Assembly: GCA_019843655.1 (NCBI GenBank)
Contig: JACDQD010000006.1
Coordinates: 18,742,246-18,806,245, forward strand
Direction: 5' to 3'
From: Lethocerus indicus
Taxonomy: Eukaryota > Arthropoda > Insecta > Hemiptera > Belostomatidae
Length of the DNA: 64,000 nucleotides
The notes under the pieces were generated by a model. It was not told the origin of the DNA. It did no database searches and was given only the letters and a program-made list of their open reading frames with translations. Within the stretch, counting starts at the first letter, position 1. Each line of letters starts with the position of its first letter. Made by a program: the position numbers and the translations under genes. This document shows, piece by piece, positions 1 through 8,133 of the stretch.

Positions 1-6
1 TTCTTT

Positions 7-130
7 TCAACTGCTTGTAAGTAGAATTTGGGACAATGATTCTTTCAAAAGCCACATTTTAACAACATCTTCTTTCTTGATTTTATAAGAAAGTGGTATT
101 TTTTCTTTTTCTTTTTTCAGAGTTTGGACC
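7..130 (-). CDS. 53BP1-like gene, exon 15 (possible C-terminus)
   Basis: Acceptor atttctag. In the phase delivered by exon 14 it reads VQTLKKEKEKIPLSYKIKKE then DVVKMWLLKES and meets TGA at 7-9 after 40 codons. The IKKEDVVKM part could be the last strand and helix of the second Tudor repeat. If the TGA is real the protein lacks C-terminal BRCT repeats; an unrecognised donor before it would let the gene continue beyond the window edge. Confidence 0.4.
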
Positions 131-3100
131 CTAGAAATGTTCCAGTACAAAATATAAAAAACATATGACCATAATGTTACTGTCTAATACTGACTACAGT
201 ATTAGAGTAATAACAGGTAAATATGTTATATCAACAATATTATATTTTAAATGATGTGATAAAGTTTACCTGTCAACTGATATGACAATATAAGAACCAT
301 AGTCATTATTTTCATCTTTGTACATGATTGTAGCATCAGGTTTGATAAAGTGAGCTGGAAATACACTAGTGCTTGCAACTCTCTTTGTTAAGTTATTTTT
401 ATCACAGAATTTCACTTTCAAGTAAAAATTTTCTTGCCAATATTTACCGTTGACTCCTTCAACTATTCCTGGATAAAATAAAGTACTACCAGGCCTTTTA
501 GCAAATACAAGCAGTCCTCCTCCTATAAGTAAATTCAAAGCAAATTATACTATTGAAAATTCATAATAATAACAGAACTGAATAGACTGATTAATGAACT
601 GAAAAGACTAACTTGATTCACTTAGTGCCATATCTTCACAGAGGGGTGGCTTATCAGTTAATTGTTCAGTTGTCATAAATGAATTATCATCAGATTCAGA
701 AATTTCCATTTCTATGGTTTGTGAATCATTTCCAGTTTCAACGTGTTCCTTTCAAAAATTATGGAATAATTCCCAACAGTAAAAGAATGTTATATAATAT
801 TTAACTTTTGAGAATTAAACCTTTTCGCGACTTGACTAGAAGGGTATGAGGGTCCATTTCATTGACTGGGTGCAGTAGTGATGCACCACTCAATACTTTC
901 CTTGCCAGTAGCATAATCCACACTTTCCAAGTTTCTCATTTTTTCATGCCCTACAATTATACACCCTCTACAGTAAATTTAATGTAGAGAGAGGTTAACT
1001 ATAGACATATTATGTTAATTCCTTAATTTTTTAACCATGAAATAAAATACTCAAAATTGTTTTATTTCTAAGGTGAAATCTTTATATTGATGATTCTTAA
1101 TATAATAAATTGAAACAAAATATTTAATAATACATTATATTCAATGAATTATCCAATAAATGTAATTATTCTTTCCAAAACGTCATTAAATTTACATCCT
1201 TCGTTCTGGTCCACTGATGAAGCGAAAGATAACCTAATTTATTATTTTTAATCCAGATAAACCTGACAAACCTGATTTTGTGATAACAAAAATGTAATAT
1301 TAGGTATAATGTTTGTCTTAAATTGTGTGTTATGATATGACAAGCATGGAAATTCCAAACAAAAATATGTTAGGACAACACAATTAGGTGCTACAATAAC
1401 CTCAGCCCAATGTGTCTGAAGTTGTGCTGAAAAGGTTAACTATTATAATTATAATTATTTATGGTATGATATGATATAATATTAGGAATATAATGTATCT
1501 CAGACATTTAGGCAGATTAATGTAGAATTAACATTTTAATAAGATATGAAATTAAGCTTATTATGAGTTAGTGATAGCATTTCACTTATCTAATGTTATT
1601 CAATATTTTAATAATAGTTTTTATAGTATATTAGTTATAAAGAAAAATAAAATGGAATTCATTTTATGCATAAAACAAGTGAATAAATGGTTTAAAGTTA
1701 TGAATAAAATCATTGTGATATAATTTCCAGAAATAAAACTTTAGTCTCCTTCCCATAGGAAAATACAAGCTAGAGAATAAAATAAAATAATTTTCCATAC
1801 CACATCTTCATTCCTAATTTTAATTACTTCCTGAGTTTCAACTTTATTTTTACAGGTTTCTTCTGAAGACTGGATTAGCCTGAAATAAAAATACAAAAAT
1901 AATTTAACTCAATTAAAAAAATTTAATATTGGATAAGATCTAAATAATAAATAAAATATATATAAACCTTACAATTCTGATGTACATGGGCTAATGTTGG
2001 ACAGTTTTCTTGCTTGATTATTAAAAAGTGTATTGCAATAACAAGTACACACACAATTTCAAGCAGTTTAAAATTTGACAGCTTCAAGGGAAGTTGAAAA
2101 TTCCCAATTGCAGGAGGAATAATAAATTCCTTACTTTTATCTATAAAGTAAAAGGTTTAACATATAACAATATAGAAATATCAATTGCTTTAGCTTGGTT
2201 CCATCTGAAAGAAGTGTTCCAGGCAAAGGCTTACAAATTAAGACCTGAAAATGTGAATTTATAATTTTACCAATGAGCCCATGACCATTGGATCACAGTT
2301 TTAAACAATTAATTAGCATATACAATTTTATTACTACAGACTTAACACATTAAATTAATATGCAGGTAGACTTACCGCTCTTGCTAATGTTGAAGTTGAA
2401 CTAGATGTTGTGGACGAACTACTAACAGGTGTTACTGACAGTGGAGATCTTTTAACAAAATATGGTAGTTGTCCACTATCAACAAAAAGGATAAACTTGA
2501 TTTACATAAGTCCATTTTATACAAAATGGTAAAATATACATATCAAAAATTTAAATAATGTTTTGACTGCAAACACAGTGTGGAGGGAAGTTATATTTAA
2601 TCAATTAAACATCTAGAAAAAGGCATGAACATGATTGATAATTTAAAAAAGAATGTTCTTAAAAATACTCACATTATAAGCGATATTTATCTTAGAGAAT
2701 ATAAAAACACTATGAAATAATTTAAATATTCCAAAAGAATTCTCTTTTTTAATGAATAACATTATGAAATTGTTCCCACTTTAAGTTACCTACACACAAT
2801 ATGTGTATAACAATTTTTTAGTTAGATTGAAAAATTGCATTCTATTGATAACTATTTATCACATATGAATAATGGATGTTATTTCTTTTATAAATAATTG
2901 TCTTCTTTTTTATACAATACAACACCAACCTGTAAACACTTGCATCAGAACTTGATGACACTGTACTTGTTGATTCTTCAAACATGTTGAACTACAAAAT
3001 TCAAATATAAGCACTACGTTAGTAATATAAATACTACTTTACTAAATGTATCATTCAAAATTAGAAATGACTAATATAAATAAAAATAAAATTGAATTTT

Positions 3101-4920
3101 TCCATTTATTACATGTTTTGGGTGTTTTGTTCAAGCTACTGCATTTTATTGTTATTAAACTATTTTAAATATTCAAGCCTTCAAGTAAAATCATACACTA
3201 AATCTTTAGTATCAGATTCAAAAAATGTGCATGCAGTACACATTGGTCCTATTAATGATAAAGCATTAATTGTATTCACTATTTACCTGGCTTAAATAAA
3301 CAGAAACAATTTCTTGTTTATTTTCATCAACTGCAAATGTTATTGTACTATTTAACTTTTCATGAAACAGTTTAATACTGCCATCCAGTTTTGAATCTTG
3401 TCTTTCCCTGTTGGCCTAAATCAAGCACAATTGAATTAACTTTTTAATAACAAAAATATATCAGACATTAATTTGAAGAAAAAATGTTTTCAGTTAGTAA
3501 TATTTTATTGTGAGGAAATTATTTGATTAGGATTGTAAATAATTTAATTTTAAATATGGTTGTGCACTTAGAGACTAATAAAATAATATTTTACAACTAA
3601 TGAAATACAAAATCAGGAAATTTGGTGTTATTACAAAATCCTTGAGTTATAGAAAATTAAGATTTTTTAAAAGCTAATAAACATAAGGGTTTCTTTTTTT
3701 AAATAGACTTTTCCTTAACATAATTTTTTATATTGCACATTCAATCAATGTGAAATTAATATTTTAAATAGATGAAATTAGTATTTTATTTTCCTAATAT
3801 ACCAGATAAAGTCATTATGAAATAAATGTACAAAAATGAAACAATAATTTAAATTAATTACTGAAATTTTAAGAAATAACCTTGATTTTATTGTATTTAA
3901 GTTTGTAATTTGTACTTGATTAAATTGTATTCTGGTTGACACAAGATTTATTTTGACTAAAAGATGATATATTTGACCATGTTTTCTGGCTTCATCTGAG
4001 TCAAATAAATCTTAAAATGAAATAAAAACAACTAAAATGATTTTACTGTGATTATATTTCTTCATTCATTTAATTTGTATTTTTCAATAAAATCAGGGGG
4101 CAAGAAATACTCTAATGAATACAACTCCAACACTTTTATAAAACTGAAGTTAGATTAATGTGCATAAAAATGTCTTACTCTTGATGATATCTCAGTAGAA
4201 GTATCTGGATAAGCAGGTTGAATTGGTTTATTAAATAATCTTGAATCGTCAGAGCTAACTGATTTTCTGGAACCTGAAACAAAATAATTTATAAGGGAGG
4301 AGGTTTCAGAAGTATAATAGGAACTACAAAATACTTGAAGTAACCAAGACTGGAAATCAAAGTTACAATTTTCACAAATACAAGCAAAAAATAATAAAAT
4401 CTTACCACTTGAAAGTCGGAAATTGACTTTTCAGAATCTGAAATAATAACATCTTGAGAAGGTGTTCATCCTTCCTACAGTACAAAGCATGAATTAATAT
4501 TAAATTATATGAAAATTATTACAATAAACTCATTATCCTACCACTGATTTCTATTTAAACCATTGTAATTCAAATTTTGTTCAATATTTTCATACAATAT
4601 TCACTAAATAGGTGAATTGAAAATAACAGCAGCAGAAATAAACGTGTAACATATAATTGAAAATGAACTCACTTAGTATGAGCATTGTAAAGTCTTTCTA
4701 CTCTTAGATTTTGTCTCTTGCTAGGTGTATGCTCAGGATTGGAAACTAATTTCCTTTTTAGAGTACTTTGTGTTCTGGGATCTCTCCTAAAAAAAAATTA
4801 AAATTATCTCTGTAACAATACTCTCCCTTGGGTACGTCTAGGTAGTGCAGCTTCCATGGTATGCCGTGTCCAATCCCTCTAAATCAGGACTGGATTCAGT
4901 GGCAAGAAATTTTCATGTAA

Positions 4921-4983
<63 letters not shown>

Positions 4984-6289
4984 TCCTTAATCATTTAAAA
5001 TATGTATTGGTGTTGTAATTTGTGTCATATTTTAAAATTATAAACAATATCCAAAAAACTGATCACAATAAAATTTGCCAATAATTTTATACATACCTCT
5101 CCAATAAATGAGGGGTTGAAGCCAAAACTGTAGCTGATGTCAAAACAGGTGATTCAAAATTACTACTGGTGTGGCTTTCTCTAAAATAGTTATAAAAATA
5201 TTTCACATCATTTTTAATTTTGTGAGGTCTAAATCTTAAAATCAGAAACTGAAGACTTACAACATAATAGAGCAATAACAATATATTCTAATGAATTGAT
5301 ATTATAATACTAAATAACACAAGTTCAATCAGAATACACAAATTTCAGGGTAAATAAAATTCCAAGAATCAAAACAACTTCAGCAAAGAAATTTATTTTC
5401 TAAATATATTTCGCTTGCTTTGAGTTTTGTTTGTCAATTTTCTGTCTCTTATGATTCTACGGGATGAGCTTACACTATGGATTTTGTAGATTTGTTGAAG
5501 GAAGAATCACTACAATGCCTCGATCCATCTGTTGCACATGTCGATTCATTCTGACTATTAGACACATTGAATTCTTGAGAAGCACTTGGTTTTGTAGGTA
5601 AACCTAAACAAAAATATATGTTATATCAATTAAAATCAACTCATTAGAAGTAGACTTCTATTATATTAGAATATAATTCATTAATTATAATAGATAAACA
5701 GCTTTATTAAATTCATGAAATAATAAATTAACAGAACATTTAACTCAATATTATTGAGTATTATAAGAAAGAAATTTAAATTTGTATTTTGAATGGAAGA
5801 ATTATATTTCAATCTTATTCATGTACACTAGATGATGCCAACAAAGTTTGGAAGTCTTTTGTTTGTAAGATTCAAAGTGTAAACTTTATTCAAAAAATTG
5901 TAATTTTATAGCGGATATACAGATTGGTTATTGTATGTGACCTAGGCACCTGAACTGTCTGATAAATTTGCCATATCAATGTTTTTTCTTAATAACCTAA
6001 ATTATACAGTATATTTTACAAAACACTTCACGTACCAAGTGATACATTTGGTGACACTGGTTGTGTATCAGGCAAGTCTTCAGATTCACCTTGGAAATGT
6101 TTCTCCTCTGTTTCAAAATCTCTGAAAGAGTTAAATGCAAAATATTAAGCAAAATCGAACAGGAAAGGAACTCATTTCAAATCTGCTGGGATCAATCATT
6201 CACCTTAAACTATTTAAACTCTCTTGATTTTCGGTTGAGTCTTCAGTGTTATAAGATTGAGATGAAGACTGTTTAGAACTATCACTCAT
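7..6289 (-). CDS. 53BP1-like Tudor-domain gene (multi-exon locus)
   Basis: The locus reads on the minus strand from ATG at 6289 to a TGA at 7-9, through about 14 exons with GT-AG borders. Most of the protein is Ser/Thr/Asn-rich and looks disordered, with several SP or TP dipeptides. The exon at 270-522 carries a folded segment, GGLLVFAKRPGSTLFYPG followed by a KVKF strand and a VFPAHFIKP strand. It lines up with the first Tudor repeat of TP53BP1 (GLRVVAKW..FYSGK). TP53BP1 binds dimethylated H4K20 at DNA breaks; that role here is inferred from the domain. No BRCT repeats are seen before the window ends, so the protein is either shorter than vertebrate 53BP1 or continues outside. Exon phases agree for exons 1-5, 7-10 and 12-15. 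The joins 5/6/7 and 10/12 do not fit, from a missed exon or an assembly indel. Drosophila Mu2/MDC1-type Tudor proteins are an alternative identity. Confidence 0.55.
270..522 (-). CDS. 53BP1-like gene, exon 14: Tudor region
   Basis: The acceptor acttatag and donor GTAAAC flank 253 nt whose frame is fixed by both neighbours. The product begins GGLLVFAKRPGSTLFYPG, then IVEGVNGKYWQENFYLKV, then a loop to VFPAHFIKPDATIMYKD and NDYGSYIVISVDR. The order V-AK / FYPG-V / K-KF-D / IKPD-T / YIV follows the first Tudor and start of the second Tudor repeat of human 53BP1 (VVAKW, FYSGKI, FDDGY, IPLDTEV, FSAGVV). The aromatic cage residues cannot be assigned with certainty by eye. Confidence 0.6.
622..748 (-). 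CDS. 53BP1-like gene, exon 13
   Basis: It encodes the acidic segment EHVETGNDSQTIEMEISESD leading to PPLCEDMAL, just before the Tudor exon. The donor A|GTGAAT gives phase 1, which fits the Tudor exon exactly. An acidic linker before the Tudor region is plausible for this family but not diagnostic. Confidence 0.45.
749..2375 (-). other. Introns of the 53BP1-like gene, mostly non-coding
   Basis: Apart from the exon at 1801-1879 this stretch is very AT-rich and shows no convincing exon. A splice-bounded open segment at 1973-2140 was considered but its phases fit neither side. A missing exon is expected somewhere in 1880-2375. Confidence 0.4.
1801..1879 (-). CDS. 53BP1-like gene, exon 12
   Basis: Acceptor atttcag, donor GTATGG. 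The one open frame reads LIQSSEETCKNKVETQEV then IKIRNEDV, charged and helical in character. Phase 0 out agrees with the next exon at 622-748. Confidence 0.4.
2376..2475 (-). CDS. 53BP1-like gene, exon 10
   Basis: Acceptor gatag, donor GTAAG. It reads GQLPYFVKRSPLSVTPVSS followed by a Ser/Thr run ending TLARA. RSPL and VTPV are proline-directed phospho-site candidates. Phase 0 out does not match the phase 2 needed by the next clear exon (1801-1879), so at least one exon between 1880 and 2375 is probably missed. Confidence 0.45.
2930..2991 (-). CDS. 53BP1-like gene, exon 9
   Basis: Short Ser-rich exon, FNMFEESTSTVSSSSDASVY, between tttgtag and AG|GTTGGT. Phase 0 in and 2 out agree with exons 8 and 10. 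Confidence 0.45.
3287..3415 (-). CDS. 53BP1-like gene, exon 8
   Basis: 43 whole codons, phase 0 at both ends, between gatttag and CAG|GTAAAT. It reads ANRERQDSKLDGSIKLFHEK and ends VSVYLSQ. The charged, moderately helical composition suggests a possible coiled or helical segment. Confidence 0.5.
4179..4273 (-). CDS. 53BP1-like gene, exon 7
   Basis: Acceptor tttcag and donor GTAAG. The frame that joins exon 8 in phase 0 reads GSRKSVSSDDSRLFNKPIQ and ends TEISSR. It is Ser/Asp-rich like the other exons. It requires phase 1 on entry, which exon 6 does not supply. Confidence 0.4.
4406..4474 (-). CDS. 53BP1-like gene, exon 6 (frame conflict)
   Basis: It has a usable acceptor (ctgtag) and donor (GTAAG). 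Read in the frame left by exon 5 it is open but gives an uncharacteristic hydrophobic peptide (KDEHLLKMLLFQ). The other frame gives TPSQDVIISDSEKSISDFQV, which looks like the rest of this protein, but has a TGA just upstream. Its 69-nt length also fails to deliver the phase that exon 7 needs. One missing base near 4463 would restore the first part. Either the assembly has an indel or the exon is not used as drawn. Confidence 0.3.
4673..4786 (-). CDS. 53BP1-like gene, exon 5 (basic segment)
   Basis: Acceptor after a T-rich tract; donor GTGAGT. It reads RDPRTQSTLKRKLVSNPEH then TPSKRQNLRVERLYNAHTK. The KRK..SKRQN clusters make this the most basic part of the protein, and it could hold a nuclear localisation signal (inference). 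Phase 2 out. Confidence 0.5.
4922..4983. repeat. (TA)n microsatellite
   Basis: An uninterrupted TA dinucleotide run of about 54 bases followed by a short CA tail, in an intron of the 53BP1-like gene between exons 4 and 5. Confidence 0.95.
5097..5180 (-). CDS. 53BP1-like gene, exon 4
   Basis: Acceptor ttttag and a perfect donor GTATGT. It encodes ESHTSSNFESPVLTSA and ends in STPHLLER. Phase is 2 in and 2 out, keeping the frame from exon 3 to exon 5. It contains an SP and a TP dipeptide. Confidence 0.5.
5474..5603 (-). CDS. 53BP1-like gene, exon 3
   Basis: Acceptor tgtttag; donor GTAAGC after ..NKSTKSI. It reads GLPTKPSASQEFNVSNSQ and continues Ser/Asn-rich, without a folded domain. Phases (1 in, 2 out) agree with both neighbours. 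Confidence 0.5.
6036..6121 (-). CDS. 53BP1-like gene, exon 2
   Basis: The acceptor ctttcag and donor GTACGT flank an acidic stretch containing EDLPDTQPVSPNVSL. Phase 2 in and phase 1 out fit exons 1 and 3. The SP dipeptide is a possible kinase site of the kind common in DNA-damage scaffold proteins; that is inference. Confidence 0.5.
6204..6289 (-). CDS. 53BP1-like gene, exon 1
   Basis: ATG at 6289 opens MSDSSKQSSSQSYNTEDS and the exon ends ..NSL with AAG|GTGAATG as donor (phase 2). It is Ser/Gln/Asn-rich, with no signal peptide, consistent with a nuclear or cytosolic protein. The sequence upstream holds a CAA/GTT repeat and no competing in-frame ATG was noticed. Confidence 0.55.
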
Positions 6290-6980
6290 ATCTGATAATT
6301 TAATATAATAAAAAAGTCGTCACAATGTGAAAGCCAAAACAACAACACACCAACAACAACAACAACAGCGACTTTTATACACCCTGGCGACTAACGGTTA
6401 TTTGACAGTGTTACCACAAACTGTTACTGCGAAAAACTTTCCCTAATAACTTACCTTCTTTTTCTATGAATTTTTAAATATAGCGATTTGTGCCATAAAT
6501 TGGTACTAAAACATGTACTTATCAGATTGGAAAGGTTATTTCAGTTTGAAGTTACAATGTTTTAGGTATTTTAAATGAAGACCTGTATATAACTGGAGAA
6601 AATGAAAAAATATATTACATCATTTTTAGTAAACTTAATATTTTATGTATTTATTATGCTATATATTATTTTTATTTTACAAACACGATTCTCGACTTCC
6701 TACAATTTTTACACAACCCATCCCGGTCAGTCCCTGACAAGGGAGATGCCAGTAGCATCCACAACTAAATAATAAATGCCATCAATTTTGATAGACAATT
6801 ATTATTGTTGATTCATTTTAAAGTATTACTATATTAATACATTATGATATACTAAATTTAGTTGTGTAGCCCATAATGTTTAATTTTGTTATGATAAATA
6901 ATTTATTTTATTAATTTTAAGAGTAGTTTTCTAATGCTTGATGCAGCAGAAGGTTAAAAGAAGGTAAAGTTAAGAATACC

Positions 6981-6987
<7 letters not shown>

Positions 6988-7038
<51 letters not shown>
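6988..7038. repeat. (TA)n microsatellite
   Basis: A TA run of about 50 bases directly adjoining the start of the dispersed repeat copy at 7039. The copy at 58.3 kb also has a TA run at the same relative place, so the run is probably part of the element. Confidence 0.9.
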
Positions 7039-7043
<5 letters not shown>

Positions 7044-7229
7044 ACAGTACAAGTGACAGTAATAGTGCAGTGAGGATGCCCAAAAAACATACAAAGTGTC
7101 AAAACTGACTAACACCGCTATTGAAGATGGCGAGCAGCCGAAACCGGTCTAATAAAAGACCAAACCAGCGAGAGGAGACAGAAAGACACGAAATCTACGG
7201 TATTCCAACCCCTCGCAGACCATAAAAGA
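7039..7229 (+). mobile_element. Hammerhead-type dispersed repeat, copy A
   Basis: The plus strand shares with other copies AGTGCAGTGAGGATGCCC, the motif GATGGCGAGCAGCCGAAACC, the segment CAAACCAGCGAGAGGAGACA and the end ACGAAATCTACGG. The first core base is changed (TTGAAGA instead of CTGANGA), so its hammerhead core at 7117-7154 is probably inactive. It is followed at once by TATTCCAACC and CTCGCAGACCA, the distal end motif seen in the copies at 20.3 and 59.26 kb. It lies between two divergent genes. Confidence 0.75.
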
Positions 7230-7404
7230 AGTATTTTAAACTAATTCTCTTTCATTTTTGATAACAGACAAATTTTATGAAGTGCTTATGCAGCTGTTTT
7301 GTTTAATTCCAATTTCTACAGTTGTCAGCAACTCATCAACCTACATTTTAATGATAGAAACAGTTTTTCTCTACTATAAAACTGATTTTCTGTTACTATA
7401 AAAC

Positions 7405-7446
7405 ATGGAACGTGTTACTATTATAATACTTGGTTTTCTTCATTTG
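7405..7446 (+). CDS. Secreted CxxC protein, exon 1 (signal peptide)
   Basis: 14 codons, MERVTIIILGFLHL, ending TTG|GTAAGC in phase 0. The ATG is the only one that gives a hydrophobic leader joined in frame to exon 2. Confidence 0.65.
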
Positions 7447-8133
7447 GTAAGCTGTCAATTTTATAATGAGGTTTTTAATAATATTTCTGCCTTACTGCAT
7501 GATATTATGATGGTTGCAGACAGTAAGTGCTTGGACTCTCGTCCCTGCTGTTGATATCAACCACAACCTTTGTGAAAATTGCAATGGAGTTATGGCACCA
7601 ATAATTAACCAGGGTGATGATGAAAATGCTATCAGTAAGTTCTATGAGATTCTTAGTTATGTTTGATAAATCAGGTATATAGTTTTAACACAAAAAATGT
7701 TCATCCTTCTCTAAATATTGTTTTCTAAGCTAATTTCAATGGGAGTAAATTTTAAGTCAAATGTATGAGATTTTGTTATTTATATAATTTTCTAAATGGT
7801 TCATTGGTCCTTATGACTTTTTAGTCTCAGTTACTATTATAAATAAAGTAAAATTTATAACTTAATATTAATATATAAAATAATAACAACAACAATAACA
7901 ATAATATTATTATCTTGTCACTGTTTTCAGTTCAAAATGTGCACACCATAGCCTATGCCAACGCTGATCAAAGCAGAAAAGTAACTGAGTCCTACGAAAA
8001 GATGCTGAAAATTTTAACAGTGTTTGGACAAGTTGAAAACTTTCTGGCCAACAAAGTTAAAATGTTCAGCAGAATACTGAGCAAAGTGATTGATAATGAT
8101 GAGTACAATGGAAACTCCTGCCTCTCATGCTAA
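7405..8133 (+). CDS. Small secreted protein with two CxxC pairs (three exons)
   Basis: Three exons (7405-7446, 7520-7634, 7931-8133) with GTAAG donors and good acceptors join in phase to a 119-residue protein. It starts MERVTIIILGFLHL, a hydrophobic core typical of a signal peptide, with cleavage likely near VSAW. The mature part begins WTLVPAVDINHNL, then CENC, then an acidic QGDDEN turn, a long helical charged segment (about residues 55-105) and ends NSCLSC. Four cysteines in two CxxC pairs could form disulfides. I do not recognise the family. It is not an odorant-binding or chemosensory protein, which have other cysteine spacings. The short introns, clean splice sites and unbroken frame support a real gene. 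It is divergent from the 53BP1-like gene. Confidence 0.7.
7520..7634 (+). CDS. Secreted CxxC protein, exon 2
   Basis: Acceptor gttgcag; donor A|GTAAGT, phase 1. It encodes the end of the leader (TVSAW), the CENC pair and NGVMAPIINQGDDENAI. Confidence 0.7.
7931..8133 (+). CDS. Secreted CxxC protein, exon 3
   Basis: Acceptor ctgttttcag, preceded by an AT-rich intron. It encodes IQNVHTIAYANADQSRKVTE, a helical segment rich in Lys and Leu/Ile, and ends NGNSCLSC before TAA at 8131-8133. Confidence 0.7.

Larger units (their letters stand above)
6290..7404. promoter_or_regulatory. Head-to-head intergenic region
   Basis: About 1.1 kb separates the start codons of the minus-strand 53BP1-like gene and the plus-strand secreted-protein gene, so both 5' flanks and promoters should lie here. 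A CAA repeat (about 6341-6366) sits in the probable 5' leader of the 53BP1-like gene. The half nearer the secreted-protein gene holds a TA run and a copy of the hammerhead-type repeat (6988-7229). No TATA box or initiator can be assigned with confidence. Confidence 0.45.

Noticed and set aside
1973..2140. Candidate exon of the 53BP1-like gene (KSKEFIIPPAIGNFQLPLK..)
   Set aside because: It has an acceptor and a GTAAGG donor but its phase fits neither exon 10 nor exon 12, and it encodes a membrane-like hydrophobic stretch unlike the rest of the protein.
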